64,000 nt of DNA from the NCBI GenBank assembly GCA_030549775.1, contig CM060172.1, positions 6,063,861-6,127,860 of the forward strand, written 5' to 3'. Of this stretch, positions 11,381 through 23,560 are shown in pieces. Every line of letters starts with the position of its first letter. The stretch's first letter is position 1. The translations under genes were made by a program, and so were the position numbers. The notes beneath the pieces are model-generated. The model had not been told where the DNA came from. It saw only the letters and a list, made by a program, of their open reading frames with translations, and searched no databases. Source of the stretch: Tamarix chinensis (taxonomy: Eukaryota; Streptophyta; Magnoliopsida; Caryophyllales; Tamaricaceae).

Positions 11381-13840
11381 TAGCTCATATTAAATCCCTC
11401 AAACTTTATTTCATACTCATTCTGAGCAACTCTATAGCATGTAACTCCATATGCGAATCTCATAATTTCCATAAAAACATGAATAATTAATGAACGCTTA
11501 TCATTATACCAAGTTAAAAAAAATAGAAATGAATTTCAAAAGTTGATAATATACATGAGAAACAATCTGAAAGAGTCAACATAGTGTCACGTGTGCACTC
11601 TCAAAAGTTCTCTTCACTTGACCTTTCCAAAATTCACAGGCTTCTCAAGTTACTTATATGAGCCATAGCTCTTCATACTAGTGACACCAAAAATATTTCT
11701 TCCAATCTTTCTATAAGAGGTTTTTAGATTAAGTAAGGCATTGACAAGTTGCCAGGGCTTTTAGATGAAAGAATACATCTAGGTATTAAGAAGGTATCAT
11801 TAGTTACTTCATCCTAACACTTGTTTTTAGATAATGCTATCAAACTTTTACCCTATAACACTGTTGTCACAAGTGTACATATGGTTCTTATGTAGTACCC
11901 TTGGTTATTAGGTGCTATGGGTTTTGGGGTCCCCTATTATATTTTAATTGCCATGTCTTTTGTTTATTTATAACAATAATTTTATTTTTATGGTACTTCC
12001 CACAAAAATATTCATTTCCATCTTAGATGAAATAGACTTTAACTAGTTTTCTATAGGGTTAGCCTTGTCTTTCTAATCTTTCACCTATGTGTGAATCCCG
12101 ACTAAGGCTTAATGAAGATAATCCTAATGCTTAGTGCTCAATGAGATATGGAGATAATTTTAACCCATTTTGATGTATTAGAAACAAAAAAAGTTTGTAA
12201 AAAAATAATATTTAAAAGTTAATAGGTCTCATAAAGGTTCCTTGGGTTTAATTAGTTTCTCCTAAATCAAAGTACTAAGCTCACATATATTTATCATTCA
12301 CTTAGACTAGGAGAGATGATATGATACACACGATTTTGTTTCAATACTTACTCCATAATAATCGTGTGGTGAACAAATGATATAATACAAAAGAGCTTGA
12401 CTTGTAGGTTAAAGTATGAGAATTACGTTGTTTTCTTGAAAGTGGACTAGGTATTTCACCTTATGAACCAAATAAAGGAAGAAAACTATAACAAAAAACT
12501 TAGGGAAAAAGTATTGATAAAGGCAATTATAGTTCATTAAAGGAGAAAATAAACACTACTAGTAAGGTTAAAGTACTAGATAGATACCCCCCTTGGAAAA
12601 AATGAGTAGTTCCCTCACTACTACTAGGGGTTGAGTAGAAAGAGAGGCCCTTCTGGTCAAATGATTCTTAGGTTGATAAAAAAGAGTAAGAAAAATTCTA
12701 GAAAATCCATTATCATGCGCCCCTTTCTAATATTTAATACAATTCACTTAGGGAATTTCTCTCCTTTTATCCTTACCTAACATCACCTTTCCCTCATTTT
12801 TTTAATATTGATGTCCACTTACCTACTTTAAACATAATTCATAGATGTAAATTTTCTTGCTAAAGATATCCTCCATATCCCATAGTTGTGCTACCTCCTC
12901 CACACTCATATGAGTGTCCTTGACTTGTGCAAACATACCCTTTAACTTTACCACTACTAGACGTCATTGGGTACCTTTATTATCCTCCTCCTTTTCAAAA
13001 GACTTAACTCCTTCCTTTGAGTTTTCATCCCTATAATTAATATCTAAAACTTCAACTTTCTTTGATGATGTCATCATTTTTCACATCATAGATATAACCT
13101 TCTCTTGTCCCTTTACAAGGATTGCCATATCTTTCTAAATGTCCCTTATAAGCCACCTTAGACCCAAAATATTCATCTTAAGAGCTTGTGGAGGGTTCTT
13201 TGACTTATTTGTCTTAGTGAGGTATTTAAAGAAGCAGTTCACAACTTAGAATTGATGGGCTGGGAATGAGAATATTTGCATCCTTTGATGTTAGTGGAAC
13301 CTCAACTTGTGCAAAAAGTCTAGCCACTAAAGCTAATAAGAAAATGTATCCTCATAGGTTAGTGACTATAAACTTCAACTGATCTTACAATAGTTTCCCT
13401 AAATTAGTTTCTTTTTCCCTCAATAACACAATAAAGAATCACTATTTGGTTAGAAGAAACATATTAGCCATGAGTTGTGGGGAAAAAAAGCAAGTTTGTA
13501 GAAAATAATACCATATTTTTGCATGGGGGTGAAGATAAGGTCATGGAAAGTGGTGGGCACCATTTTTGGTAACCTACCAAGTTGTGCTTGGCTATTTTAG
13601 GGTTTTTCAAGTTGTGGTTGTTAACTTATCAAAACTAGGGAGTGTAAAGTAGTGGGAACTAGAAAAGGTGTTTCATAATAAATTATAGAGTGGGTAAATG
13701 GGGAATATGAATGGGAGTGAAAGGAGGTGCGAGCTTTTAAAAGCAAGATTGAATATGGTAAGAGGCCATTTTGTACTCCTCACCTATATAGGGAAGATAC
13801 CATAATCATGAGCAACTACTTAGCATAAGGTTTGAATAAT
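11381..13840. other. Old repeat debris, no supported gene
   Basis: No frame longer than 60 codons is open. About 12800-13420, read on the - strand, gives short stretches with charged, Lys/Glu-rich residues that could be a worn gag or transposase. I could not identify a family and make no functional claim. Confidence 0.4.
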
Positions 13841-14538
13841 TAGGTATTAGTCTACTAAATATTAAATTCTTTAGGGCTTCTCCCCTAGTCAAATGTTTCA
13901 ATGCCCTCATTTGATCCTAATTTCAAGAAATCTTATTTTAGCCCTAACCTAATTTCTTAAACCCAAAACTTTAACTAAAACCGAAACCTTAACTCAAATA
14001 AATCATAATTTGTAAACCAAAATTAAAACCTACTAAAAATTCTACTAATCCTAATTACTTTTGGCTAATCTAAAACCACCTAAAATAATCCCCTAGCCCT
14101 TTCTTTTTTTTTTCCTTTTTTTCCTTTTTTTCTTTCTTCTCCATTCTCTAATCAAACCAAGCCACAATATTTGTAAATTTGCTGCAACTTGCTTCTCCTT
14201 TTCCCACTTGCACCATCATCCATCACCTTTTCTACAATCATCCATCATCTCCATTGCTTCCCTTATTCTTTTTATTGTTCTTCTTCTACTCCTCTTATCC
14301 CTTCCAATCTGCACCATGCGCACACCCTACTCCTTGCCATTCTTCTTCTTTTTCTTCTTCTTCTTCTTCTCCTCATCCTTACTCAACATACACACCAACC
14401 ATTCCCATCACCCACCATTGTTCCTAACACTCAACCATCATTTCTCTGCACTACCCTGCACTACTGATTGCATGTCTCCTCTTCGCCATCTCTTTTCCTT
14501 TCCCTAATTCACTCCACACACACACATATACATGCCCA

Positions 14539-14546
14539 TATATATA
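14539..14546 (+). promoter_or_regulatory. Possible LTR TATA box
   Basis: TATATATA lies just downstream of the pyrimidine-rich block, the position where two other family A LTRs have CTATAAATACCC. The match is poor, so this is tentative. Confidence 0.35.
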
Positions 14547-14631
14547 CACTACACACTCTCCTTTATCCCTATTTTTTCTCCTTTCCTCTTCCATTTTATG
14601 TCTAAAACCATCCCACAAGCTTCTCTTTCCT

Positions 14632-14892
14632 TTCTTCTTCTTCTTCTTCTTCTTCTTCTTCTTCTTCTTCTTCTTCTTCTTCTTCTTCTTCTTCTTCTTC
14701 TTCTTCTTCTTCTTCTTCTTCTTCTTCTTCTTCTTCTTCTTCTTCTTCTTCTTCTTCTTCTTCTTCTTCTTCTTCTTCTTCTTCTTCTTCTTCTTCTTCT
14801 TCTTCTTCTTCTTCTTCTTCTTCTTCTTCTTCTTCTTCTTCTTCTTCTTCTTCTTCTTCTTCTTCTTCTTCTTCTTCTTCTTCTTCTTCTTC
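14632..14892 (+). repeat. Perfect (TTC)87 microsatellite
   Basis: Eighty-seven TTC units run without a single interruption (261 bp; GAA on the other strand). The frames through it give homopolymers of Leu, Ser, Phe, Arg, Lys or Glu and are not genes. A shorter interrupted TTC/TTTC run precedes it at about 14338-14371. It lies within family A LTR copy 1. Pure purine/pyrimidine tracts of this length can form triplex DNA. Confidence 0.99.
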
Positions 14893-16624
14893 TCGTGTAG
14901 TCATGCCCTATTTTGCACAACCGACCCACCCTTTCCACCACCATCACCACCGTGCGCTAGCATGCACCTCCTAACGCTACTAGATTGACCACCCAAGGTC
15001 ACCCCAACTTTCCCTAACATCATCGCCAGCCATCACCGCTGACCACCATCCTTTTTACCTTCTTCCTTCTCTTATCAATCACATTTTGACAAAATGCACG
15101 ACTTGTGAGCATATCCATGTAATACAAAAATTTCCTAGCGATCTCTTGTGTAACCCAGCACTAGCTACCCGTGCACCCTCTCACGCCCACACATGACCCA
15201 AACACACCCTTTTTGCACACTTGTTCAACTTGTGACCTATTTGCCTAGTGATCGAGCATGGCTGTGCCACTCTACACTACCTGGCTATGCACAATTCTTT
15301 CTCTTAGTTTGGGTGTGCACCACCTGTAGCACAGCTATGCAACCCCATTTTTTAGCCATAAACCCCTATTTTCACCCCCAAGCCTTGTCCAAACACTATC
15401 AAAATTTTACTATGGCTCCACCACACATTCTACTACATATCCACACATCCAAATCTTCCATTTAACTATACTTATCTCTATTTTTACCCTCTTTACCTAT
15501 TTCTCCTTTGGTTAAACTATTTAAGCCTAACCATAGATTTTGTTGTTTTTTGTAGGTGGTATTATGGTAGCTTAGGAGGACGAAGTCTTGGATATGAATG
15601 CTTAGATCCCAATGTACTAGTTGGTAAGGAAACTGTTCGATATTTAGTGATATTATTGATACAAGCTTTAAGATATGTTGGTTTTGATATTTTGTGATGA
15701 TATTGTATTAGTATGGATATTATGTTATTGAAAGAAAGTAATAATGGGTGAGGTGTGCCATTATGATTTTGTTGTGATAATGTCATATTTGTGGAAATAT
15801 ATCTTACGGTTTGAAATATAGGCTAAATAAGCTTTGATAAGTGGACATAAATATTTTTATGAGGTATGATAATAATGGGAGGATTTGGAAAATAATGTGT
15901 GTGAAAGGTACCAGATTTTATAAAATAAAGGTTATTGTTTATGCTTAAAGGTAAATTGGTCATTATGGGGGTACGTAATATGGTAATTTTTGTATTTCAT
16001 GTGTTAGGTGGATTAAAATATGATAATGATATCATGAGGAATGCTTGGAAGTATTATTGTTGTTTTGGGGTCCTTAAATGAATTAATGGTTAATTTGGAC
16101 ATAATATCTTATAATGATAATATCATTATTCCATGTGTAAAATCTAGAGGTTACTCGGGTTCTGAATGCATTGTTAATGATTGACCTTATGAGGTTATCT
16201 ATTGGAATTGGTAATCATGTGAATTTCGAGGAGGTGTTATGATAAGTATGTGAAATTAAGGTTATGGATATTTTTTTGAATAATACATCGAGATAACATT
16301 ATTAATGTATAGGTATGGGAACTAAACCGTGCATTATAGGTATGATAATAATGATGGTACTTGAGAGTGGCTTATTATAAAGGATGGACGAAAAATCAAT
16401 ATGGGAGAATGATTGCTAAAGGGAGTGTAATTAGTGTTCGAAATGGGCTTAAGGACTTAGACCTATGTTAGATGTATATCTATTTAATGTGTTCATTGCC
16501 TGAGAATTAACCTTAAATAAGACACTAATCACTTAAAGTGAAAAAACACGTGAGTAGGCCAAGGAAATATATAGGTATATAGATATGTGTATATATATAT
16601 AGGTATATATGTATTCCTATTCCA

Positions 16625-17035
16625 CTGGGGAGAATAGTAGCTTGGAAGAATTTTACCCCAAGAAGATGACATTTTTAATCTTTGTTCTACCAGAAAGAAT
16701 AGTGGCTTAAGAGCATTTTGAACCGAACAACTGTTTCAATCCATTCCACCAGATTAAGAATAGCAGAGCCCCTACTCATTGTGAAATGAAAATATAACAG
16801 TATAAGTTATGAGTAAGATACTAATGATTTAAAATTAAAGAATACATGAGTTAGGACCAAGGTGTTGTTTTTATATATATTTCATGTTCCACCGGGGAGA
16901 ATAGTGGATCAGGAGCATTCTACCTCGAGAAGGTGATGTTTTTAGATCCGTTCCACTAGATGATAATAGTGGCTCGGGTGTGTTGTCCCTAAGAAAGTGT
17001 TTCAGATCATTCCATCGATTTAAAAATAGTGGGTT
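16625..17035 (+). repeat. Iterated 'TCCACCGG-gaATAGTGG' block, duplicated
   Basis: Motifs of the form TTCCACYRGG-GA-GAATAGTGG occur near 16618, 16688, 16746, 16890, 16958 and 17012. They form two triplets separated by the line TAAGATACTAATGATTTAAA, so a unit of about 265 bp has been duplicated. The same two-triplet layout is seen at 35745-36105 in copy 2. Confidence 0.8.
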
Positions 17036-17199
17036 TCCTACACTCAATATATATAAAAGAATGAAATGGATTATATTTATTAAAGAGAGCTTGATCATTA
17101 TCTATCTTACAAGATGTCTAATTTATTTAACTATCCCTTGTCACTTTTTGTGAATGCATGTGATTTTTATATCTCTATTTCAATTGTATTGTTCCCTTA

Positions 17200-17260
17200 C
17201 TCAGTACATGGCTTACTAACCACCCATTTTATGGGTGTTGCTCATTCCTATGAGCAAGAG
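17200..17260 (+). promoter_or_regulatory. Conserved TCAGTAC box with two stem-loops
   Basis: CTCAGTACATGGCTTACTAAC is followed by two perfect inverted repeats: CACCCAT-TTT-ATGGGTG (17221-17237) and TTGCTCAT-TCCT-ATGAGCAA (17238-17257). Related modules occur in three other family A LTRs. The role is unknown; an RNA structure in the LTR transcript is one possibility. Confidence 0.75.
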
Positions 17261-17557
17261 ACCCTGATTATGATGCTTATGATGCCTTACGTGGGGATGA
17301 GTGGCTTCATCAGTTTTAGGGGTTGGGTGAACAATAATTTTTGTTTGGTAGATGGCTTTAATTGGATACGTTTTTAGACTCATGATCTATGGTATCCCTT
17401 TTTTTTATCTTGTATTATAACTCAGAGTTAAGCCCCAAACTCATTATTACATTATAAATGTTTCTTTCGTTTATAATTTCCTTATGTTACTTTAAATGTT
17501 TTAGCCTTATGATTGATGTAAGGATGGTTGCCTAGGCCAAAATTATGTTAATTATGG

Positions 17558-17631
17558 TTGTAACCCCCAATATTTTACTTATTTACTTCCATTGTAAAAA
17601 AAATAGTAGTAAAAAAAATTGGGGTGTTACA
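17558..17631 (+). repeat. LTR-terminal inverted repeat
   Basis: The left arm TTGTAACCCCCAATATTTTA pairs with the right arm TAAAAAAAATTGGGGTGTTA at the very end of the LTR, with about 30 bases between the arms. Homologous structures close at least four other LTRs in the window. Confidence 0.8.
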
Positions 17632-18083
17632 ATAATGGCTCAATTTTGGTCATTACCTTAAGGATTAGCTTGCATTCCTATAGGGTTCATGACATTTAGT
17701 TATGGAGGTAGTAGGATCATATGAAGTCCTTCCCTCTAGTTATTTTATAGTTGTCACTTCAACACATTGTTACCATTTTAATGCTGTTACAAACCTAGAT
17801 TATCCATTGTGTTGGATTCATCATAAATTGCTTTGTTCTCTTGATGAGGAGTTGTTGAGCTTGCATGGTAGCACGATTTCTTCGTAGAGTGCATTCAATT
17901 TTTGGATTAAATGGTAAGACTACACATTGCCTAAGTTTTTTCATGCAATTGGTAGCTTAAATAACTAAAAAAACTTAGGGAAAAATTAAAATTTAGTTTT
18001 ACCCTATTACCTCACAATATTATCTAAAAATGTAGCATTCATGCGAATGAATCCTCAACATTGAAGTAGAAAAATTTGTGCAT
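17632..18083. other. Spacer, no supported gene
   Basis: A 61-codon frame at 17702-17887 has no recognisable motif and no supporting context. Nothing else is seen. Confidence 0.5.
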
Positions 18084-18750
18084 GTTCGATTTAATAGTGC
18101 CTTGGTAAGTTATGAATAGTAAATAAAGTGCAACACTTCATGCAAGTATACACAACCAAACCAAGTGAAAAAAATTCCTAATTTTTTTCCTCTCCTTTAC
18201 TTTGTTGTTATACCGATGATTTGTCTCTTTTAATATCCTCTACCATATATTATTTTCAATATGTTGGGGTGAGCATTTTATAGGTTATAGGAAGATTCCT
18301 TTAGGACAAGTGTCAACTACAGCTTCATTTTATTATTTCTTTCCTCATATGGTTTTAGTACATTTGACTAAAATAGTCGATTAAGTTTCTTCAAAAGTCA
18401 GCTACAATTTCAAATACAAATGACATATAGTTATTGATTCAACTATGTGCAATTATCAATGCTGATATGAGGTGGAGTTTTGTTGAGTGTCAAATTCAAC
18501 TCCAACTTCTAGAAGCACTCCTTGTGGCACACCCTTAGAATAGTTGGGTGAATTTCAATTACTTTTCACATCATAGGTAATGTCATGTAGTTTCACAATG
18601 TATATTGGTTTTAGCTCTAGCTTAAAATGCTTCATAGGTGAAACAAGACTTATAAGATGGAAAAAATTGTAATGAGACACACCTTGTGACATTAAAAAGC
18701 AGTGAAAACATACCAAAATGGCCTCATAATGATGCCTTATAACATATAAA
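18084..18750 (+). repeat. Dispersed repeat, short copy
   Basis: This is the second copy of the repeat at 9926-11380, missing about 800 bp of its interior between the CAAGTATACA block and the TTTTGTTG-to-ATTTTATAGGTT block. The ends of the two copies agree, so the loss is an internal deletion rather than a truncation. Confidence 0.65.
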
Positions 18751-19538
18751 ATATGACTCTTATCATTAGGTGTGATTCCACTACCTCAAGTTTTGTCTTT
18801 CTATTCTACTAAAATGTGATTTCAAATGAAATTGTTTAGTTGTAAAATGTGGGGTGCTGCAAAGAAATTTCATGAAATATTAAACTTTATTCCATACCTA
18901 TTTTTTATTCTAAGATTAAAATGTAAGACTTGATCGTAAAGATATAATTTTTCTTTGCATGGAAGTATTCAAGCCATCTTTGGGTATGTAAATGGGAAGA
19001 ATTTATATAATCATTCTCTAATAATAAGAGTCTAATGTGATGCTATATACACTCCATATTTAACCATAGTTTCCAAATACGCAGTACATGGGAATTTAGA
19101 GTCGAACCTACATGGAATGTGATATAATTAGATATTATGTAATTATTATCAAATCCTTAGTTTTCCAATCAATTTTACATCTATTAATAACCACATTACT
19201 AATTATTATAAAATGAGACTCACAAATAAATAAATAAATAAATATAGGTAATATTCTATTATGAGATTAGGGAATCAAAATGATCCTTTAGTAAGGGATA
19301 ATTCTACATGGTTAAATGTTGATCTGTGGACACTCATATAGATTCATTTCCTAGCTTTCTTTCTATTAAAATAAACAAAATAAGCTCTAGATTTATCATC
19401 TAAACAAGTAAAAACAAAAGTTAAGAATAATATATTCAATTAACAACAACTTTAGTGAATGGAAAGTAGTTGGCTACAACAACATAAGCTTAGATTAAGT
19501 AATTGCATGGATTAGTAAACAAGATCAATGAATGGTCT
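18751..19538. other. AT-rich spacer with a short (AAAT)n run
   Basis: A short AAAT/AATA run is at about 19224-19244. GTGGGGTGCTGCA at about 18850 looks like a worn LTR end (compare GGGGTGTTACA) but nothing around it confirms this. No gene. Confidence 0.4.
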
Positions 19539-19624
19539 TGCAATGCCCCCTTTCTTCACTATTAAACAATTCTGTCTAAAATATTGCGGAAGCTAAAAAC
19601 ACATCTAGGAAAATGGGGCGTTAC
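19539..19624 (-). repeat. LTR-terminal inverted repeat
   Basis: Arms TGCAATGCCCCCTTTC and GGAAAATGGGGCGTTAC, 86 bp in total. The bases have changed in both arms relative to the other copies (GCCCC with GGGGC) while pairing is kept. Confidence 0.7.
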
Positions 19625-19975
19625 TGCTCTACATGATATAGAATAGATATCTGTCGCCTACCTTATATCAGATACATGGATAAAACCAAACGAAACATTA
19701 AAACAACAAAGTGCATGAATAAAAGATTACATAAACCACTTAAAGGATTGTTTACATTAGAGGACCTTAAAGGTCCCCAACCAAATTATTACAATATGTA
19801 GGTAGATAAAAATACGGGGCTACAATAAAATGAGATTAGATGACTACCCCAAAATCAAAACCATGGTCCCTTACGGACCCCGCAAGATCTTCGGATGTCA
19901 ATGCTCTAAAGCCCCAAACCAATTAAAGTAGGCCCTCTACTAGCACTCTCCAAAGACTTGCACATGACCCTCTAC

Positions 19976-20040
19976 TTGTGAAAATGAGCAAGTGACAAAG
20001 CAAATGGGCACATCAGTATGTTACGTACTAAGTAAGCCAA
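19976..20040 (-). promoter_or_regulatory. TCAGTAC-box module, diverged
   Basis: The reverse complement reads CTTACTTAGTACGTAACATA, matching the TCAGTACGTA box of the other copies. The two stem-loops are only partly kept (AATGAGCAAG, CAAATGGGC). Confidence 0.5.
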
Positions 20041-21254
20041 GTTTCTTCCTCAATGTACACAAATATGTAAATTCTTCCATACATGGATATAATATACAAC
20101 ATGTGTCATGATAAAGCTATATATAAAGTTAAGAGCACATCAGGACATGCTATCATATATAACTCAAAAAATGTAGAATATCATGCTTGGTTTCATATTA
20201 TCATCACATAGGTACTCTCACATGTATTACCAAATAAAATCCAGGTAACCTATAAGGTTTATTTAACTCAATCCTTTGGGTTATACCATATCCTTATCCA
20301 TGTATGAGATAGGTCAATCATCAAGTCAATATTCAAATTAATAACCAATTAATCATTTAGGACATTAGCTAAGTGCACAAACTAGCTTTTATCCTATTTG
20401 GTCATTCATACCATTACTTCTATCCTTATATAATGATTAACTATTTACATGGTCATCATTCATGTTTTATCAACCAATTATTTATCATTCATATTTTATT
20501 ATCATCAAGCGATGGATTGTGCACCGCCTAATGGTCTTACATACCATGGAAGCCTATCCGAATAAGGGGCATAAAGTCTGGTTCGAAGCCAATCACAAAG
20601 TAGACATAAGCTTAGGCCGTAGGCAATCACCATAATGGACATAAGTCTAGGCTGAAGCCAACCAACATGAACATAAGTCTAGGCCAAACCCAACAACCTA
20701 GGTAACCAGACCCTTTAGTATTGATACTTTCTAGTACATCATCAGTATCTAGAGTAGCTAAGGCATTAGGGCCTCTCAAGATCCCACCTAAAGGCAAATC
20801 TAGAAGGCATACTAACCCTTAGTAACTAATCAAGGATCTGGTAACCTAGACCCATACTCTCCTTGATTGTCTTTTGCTTTACGTGATTAGTATATTATTC
20901 ATAAGGATAAATGATCACACAAATCCTATACAAATCAAGCAAGGCAATTTCCATGTTTATTCCATTTCAATTATTTTATTTCCATTTCCCTAACTATATG
21001 GGTTTCCATTCATCCTTGTACCATATTACTCATATCCATCTTATTATTTTGTTCACACCCATGTTGGATTTCATTACTCTTTTCTCAATACCATCACTTA
21101 TCATAAGTGGAATATCCGTATATTCTTTACATTACTCATAGAGTATATCATAAATTATGATCCATTTAATCATTTCATGAGGTAATTAATCCATGAAATT
21201 TTTTGTATTTTATCTCATTAATAATCATAGAATAGTCACAAACAAAGCCTCAAA

Positions 21255-21600
21255 GCATAACTAAACCAAAAGGAAATAAATGACGCAAACCAATGGAACC
21301 CATTAATTAGTTTAGCCCAACTAGTTGATTGGTTTGGGTTGACCAGTCCATTGATTTGACTTATTCAAACCATACTTTGCCTTAAACTAGTTGATTGGTT
21401 TGGAAAAATAGGTCGATAAATTTTAAAAAAATAGTTAACTGTTCATATAACAGTTTGTTGTTTGTACCAAACTAATCGATGGGTTTAAGCAGAGAACAAG
21501 ACTAAGGTCTTAACAAACTTACAACTCGATGGGTTGGACCAACCAATTAATCATTTTGACCTAGCTAGCCGATCAGTTTACCCTAACACAGAACCAAACC
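21255..21600 (-). repeat. Cluster of CTAGTTGATTGGTT-like motifs
   Basis: Variants of A(C/A)TAGTTGATTGGTTTGG and its inverse (CCAATGGA, CCGATCAGTT, CGATGGGTTGG) occur about ten times. The same word type clusters in the family C LTRs (45.16-45.28, 46.54-46.78, 52.19-52.55 and 63.49-63.60 kb) and sparsely at 42.54-42.86 kb. Confidence 0.6.
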
Positions 21601-22329
21601 ATTAATTTCATGCAAAATCATACTTATAAATTGACCTTAACAACATTAGAATATGTATCAACATGGTCTAACACTTTTTCAATAGAATTAACTTGCATAT
21701 CTCAACTTTAACCCACCATATCATAATTTTTTTTCAATTTTCATGCTTTTGCTCATAGTAGACAAGTTATCCATCCAATTCACTTATGTAGCCTATAAAA
21801 ATTCATGCTAACATATAGAATCAAGTTAAAAGAACTCATAACATGAAGGAATACTCATTAAACATTCTAGAACTAAGAATCACTTACTTGATGCAAGAAG
21901 AATGCCCTTTAAACTAGAAATTCCAATAGTAAAAGTCTCAATTTTTAAATCTTAAGACCATAAATCTTAAACTCAAAAATTTGCACCAAATATCATAAAT
22001 TTTCAAACTTAAAACAAAAGGAAATGAAGACATGCCAACTTGAGGTAAAATAGATAAATGATCACCTGAGCTACTCAACTTTTTCCCCAAAGTCTAACTC
22101 TTTATTAACAATTAAAGTAAGAAAGAGCTAGAGAAAGGATCATAATAGTGTAAGAAAAGCTAGAGGCGGAGCTCTATGCCTAATTTTATCATAAATAAAA
22201 CTAATGTTATAGGCCATAAAAGGATAAAGGGAGATAAATATATGATCAAGGGCATCTAGAAGATAAAACAACTTATTTATTATTCAAGAACATATGTTAG
22301 GTAACTTAGTACTCCAAAGAAAAACACCC

Positions 22330-23560
22330 TTAAGGTAATAAGTATGTATCCATTTTATCCATATGCTATTTTAATCTTTCACAATATACCAAAGATGTAT
22401 ACCCACATCATCTATTTCATAAACTTGAATATCTAACAAACCAAGGCGAACCTCTTTTTTCGGTAAACAAATAGTTGACCAAGCAATGAAAGCTCATTTG
22501 TTATGGTTATCTTTACCGGTCCACTAGAAGGTTCTACATAATCTTATGCTTTTAACTATGATTTTTTTTAGGAAGGATAAAAATTTGACTCCAAAACTTT
22601 TATATACCATAAACACTAATCTAAGTAACTAAAACCTTATAGCATATGATAATAGTTTGGTAGACTAGTGTTGTAGCTTGTTTGTGATTTTCCCAACCAA
22701 TTCCATCATCTAATCTAAATGAAATGTATCATAAGAGAGGTGAAACCAAAGATATTTAAAGGGTATAGTGCCTTTAGATAAGGAAAGGAAATTTTTAATT
22801 TGTTGTTTCACAATCTCAATGACTTCACCAAAATAAATATAATTATTCTCAGGGATTATGTGAAGATCTGAGGTGTTGCTAATGAATTGGATTTGATTCA
22901 TAAGCAAAGTTATAAAGGGTAAATCAACCATAAAAATCACAAAAAATGTCATTAGTGACTGACAAATTGATGATATAAAGCCTTTTTCATTTTATGTTTC
23001 TTACATAACCATCCATATTCCATAACTGTTATATCATCCTAAATAATTACCCAATAAAAATGACAAAGAGGTATGGGGAGAGGAGATCCCATTTTCTCAA
23101 ACCTCTTTATCCTTGGAAAGGAGGGAGGAAATCTTTATTTATAGATAGCTTATTGTTAACTTGGTTCACATAAGACATAAGGGGTTTAACACAATGAGGG
23201 GGAACATAAGACCTAATAAGACCATCTCTTATAATTTCTAATTAATGAAATCATAAGCCTTCATCACATCAAAATTCATATATCTTATTGATGCATGTGT
23301 TATTCCATATAGCCTAATGAGCTTATGTGCCAAAAAAATATTGCCACTAATAAACCTACCCTTAAGAAAAGAAAATTATTAGATTTTGATGATATAAGGT
23401 AAGATAGGTTGAAGTCTTGCTACTAAAAATTTAGAGAGGACCTTATAGAAAACATAAAAATATAAAATGGGTCTAAATCAGTGATTTTACTATGATTATC
23501 TATTGTTTTTGTGATTAGAATATATCATATTCATTATTCATATGTTTCTTCATCCTTGAT
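22330..23560 (-). pseudogene. LINE reverse-transcriptase relic
   Basis: On the - strand, from right to left, the remnant of the RT fingers is followed by KAYDFIN (about 23255), which corresponds to the KAYDSVNW motif of plant LINE RT. A worn palm core with MVDLP replacing the usual FADDL follows. Then comes an 80-codon frame (22952-22710) with PENNYIYFGEV and SLSKGTIPFKYLWFHLS, matching the plant LINE segment usually written EGTLPFKYLGVPLS. A tail with KKRFALVC follows (usual PKKRGGLGL). The fragment has many stops and no 3' tail that I can define. It is a different, more decayed LINE than the one at 29-39 kb. No function expected. Confidence 0.75.

Larger units (their letters stand above)
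13841..17631 (+). mobile_element. Giant LTR, family A, copy 1 (solo)
   Basis: The 3' end is firm: TTGGGGTGTTACA ends at 17631. The left end is set by ATAAT (13836-13840), which matches ATAAT directly after 17631, but the start sequence TAGGTATTAG is only a weak match to other LTR starts, and an alternative start at about 13894 is possible. In order it holds a pyrimidine-rich block (14090-14500), a TATATATA, a TTC microsatellite, AT-rich DNA, an iterated AATAGTGG block (16625-17035), a TCAGTAC box with two stem-loops (17200-17260), and a closing inverted repeat (17558-17631). No internal retroelement sequence adjoins it, so it is probably a solo LTR of about 3.8 kb. Elements with LTRs of this size are known in the Tekay/Del and Ogre/Tat groups. 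Confidence 0.7.
19539..22280 (-). mobile_element. Giant LTR, family A, copy 3 (approximate right end)
   Basis: The left edge is the LTR 3' end, with TGCAATGCCCCC at 19539 and its inverted partner GGGGCGTTAC at 19615-19624. It then shows, in reverse, the GTTACGTACTAAGTAAG box (20020-20037) and the TTTACGTGATTAGT line (20879) shared with the 25.5-29.0 kb copy. A cluster of CTAGTTGATTGGTTTGG motifs follows (21255-21600). The right end is not clear; no GGTATTACA-like start was found before the LINE relic at 22.33 kb. It is more diverged than the other family A copies. Confidence 0.6.

Noticed and set aside
14532..14950. Frames giving long runs of Leu, Glu or Arg
   Set aside because: They are the six frames of the (TTC)87 microsatellite.
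17702..17887. 61-codon frame as a small gene
   Set aside because: No motif, no conserved context, and such a length is expected by chance in this much DNA.
18751..18860. LTR end at GTGGGGTGCTGCA
   Set aside because: It resembles GGGGTGTTACA but lacks a convincing left arm and an LTR body.
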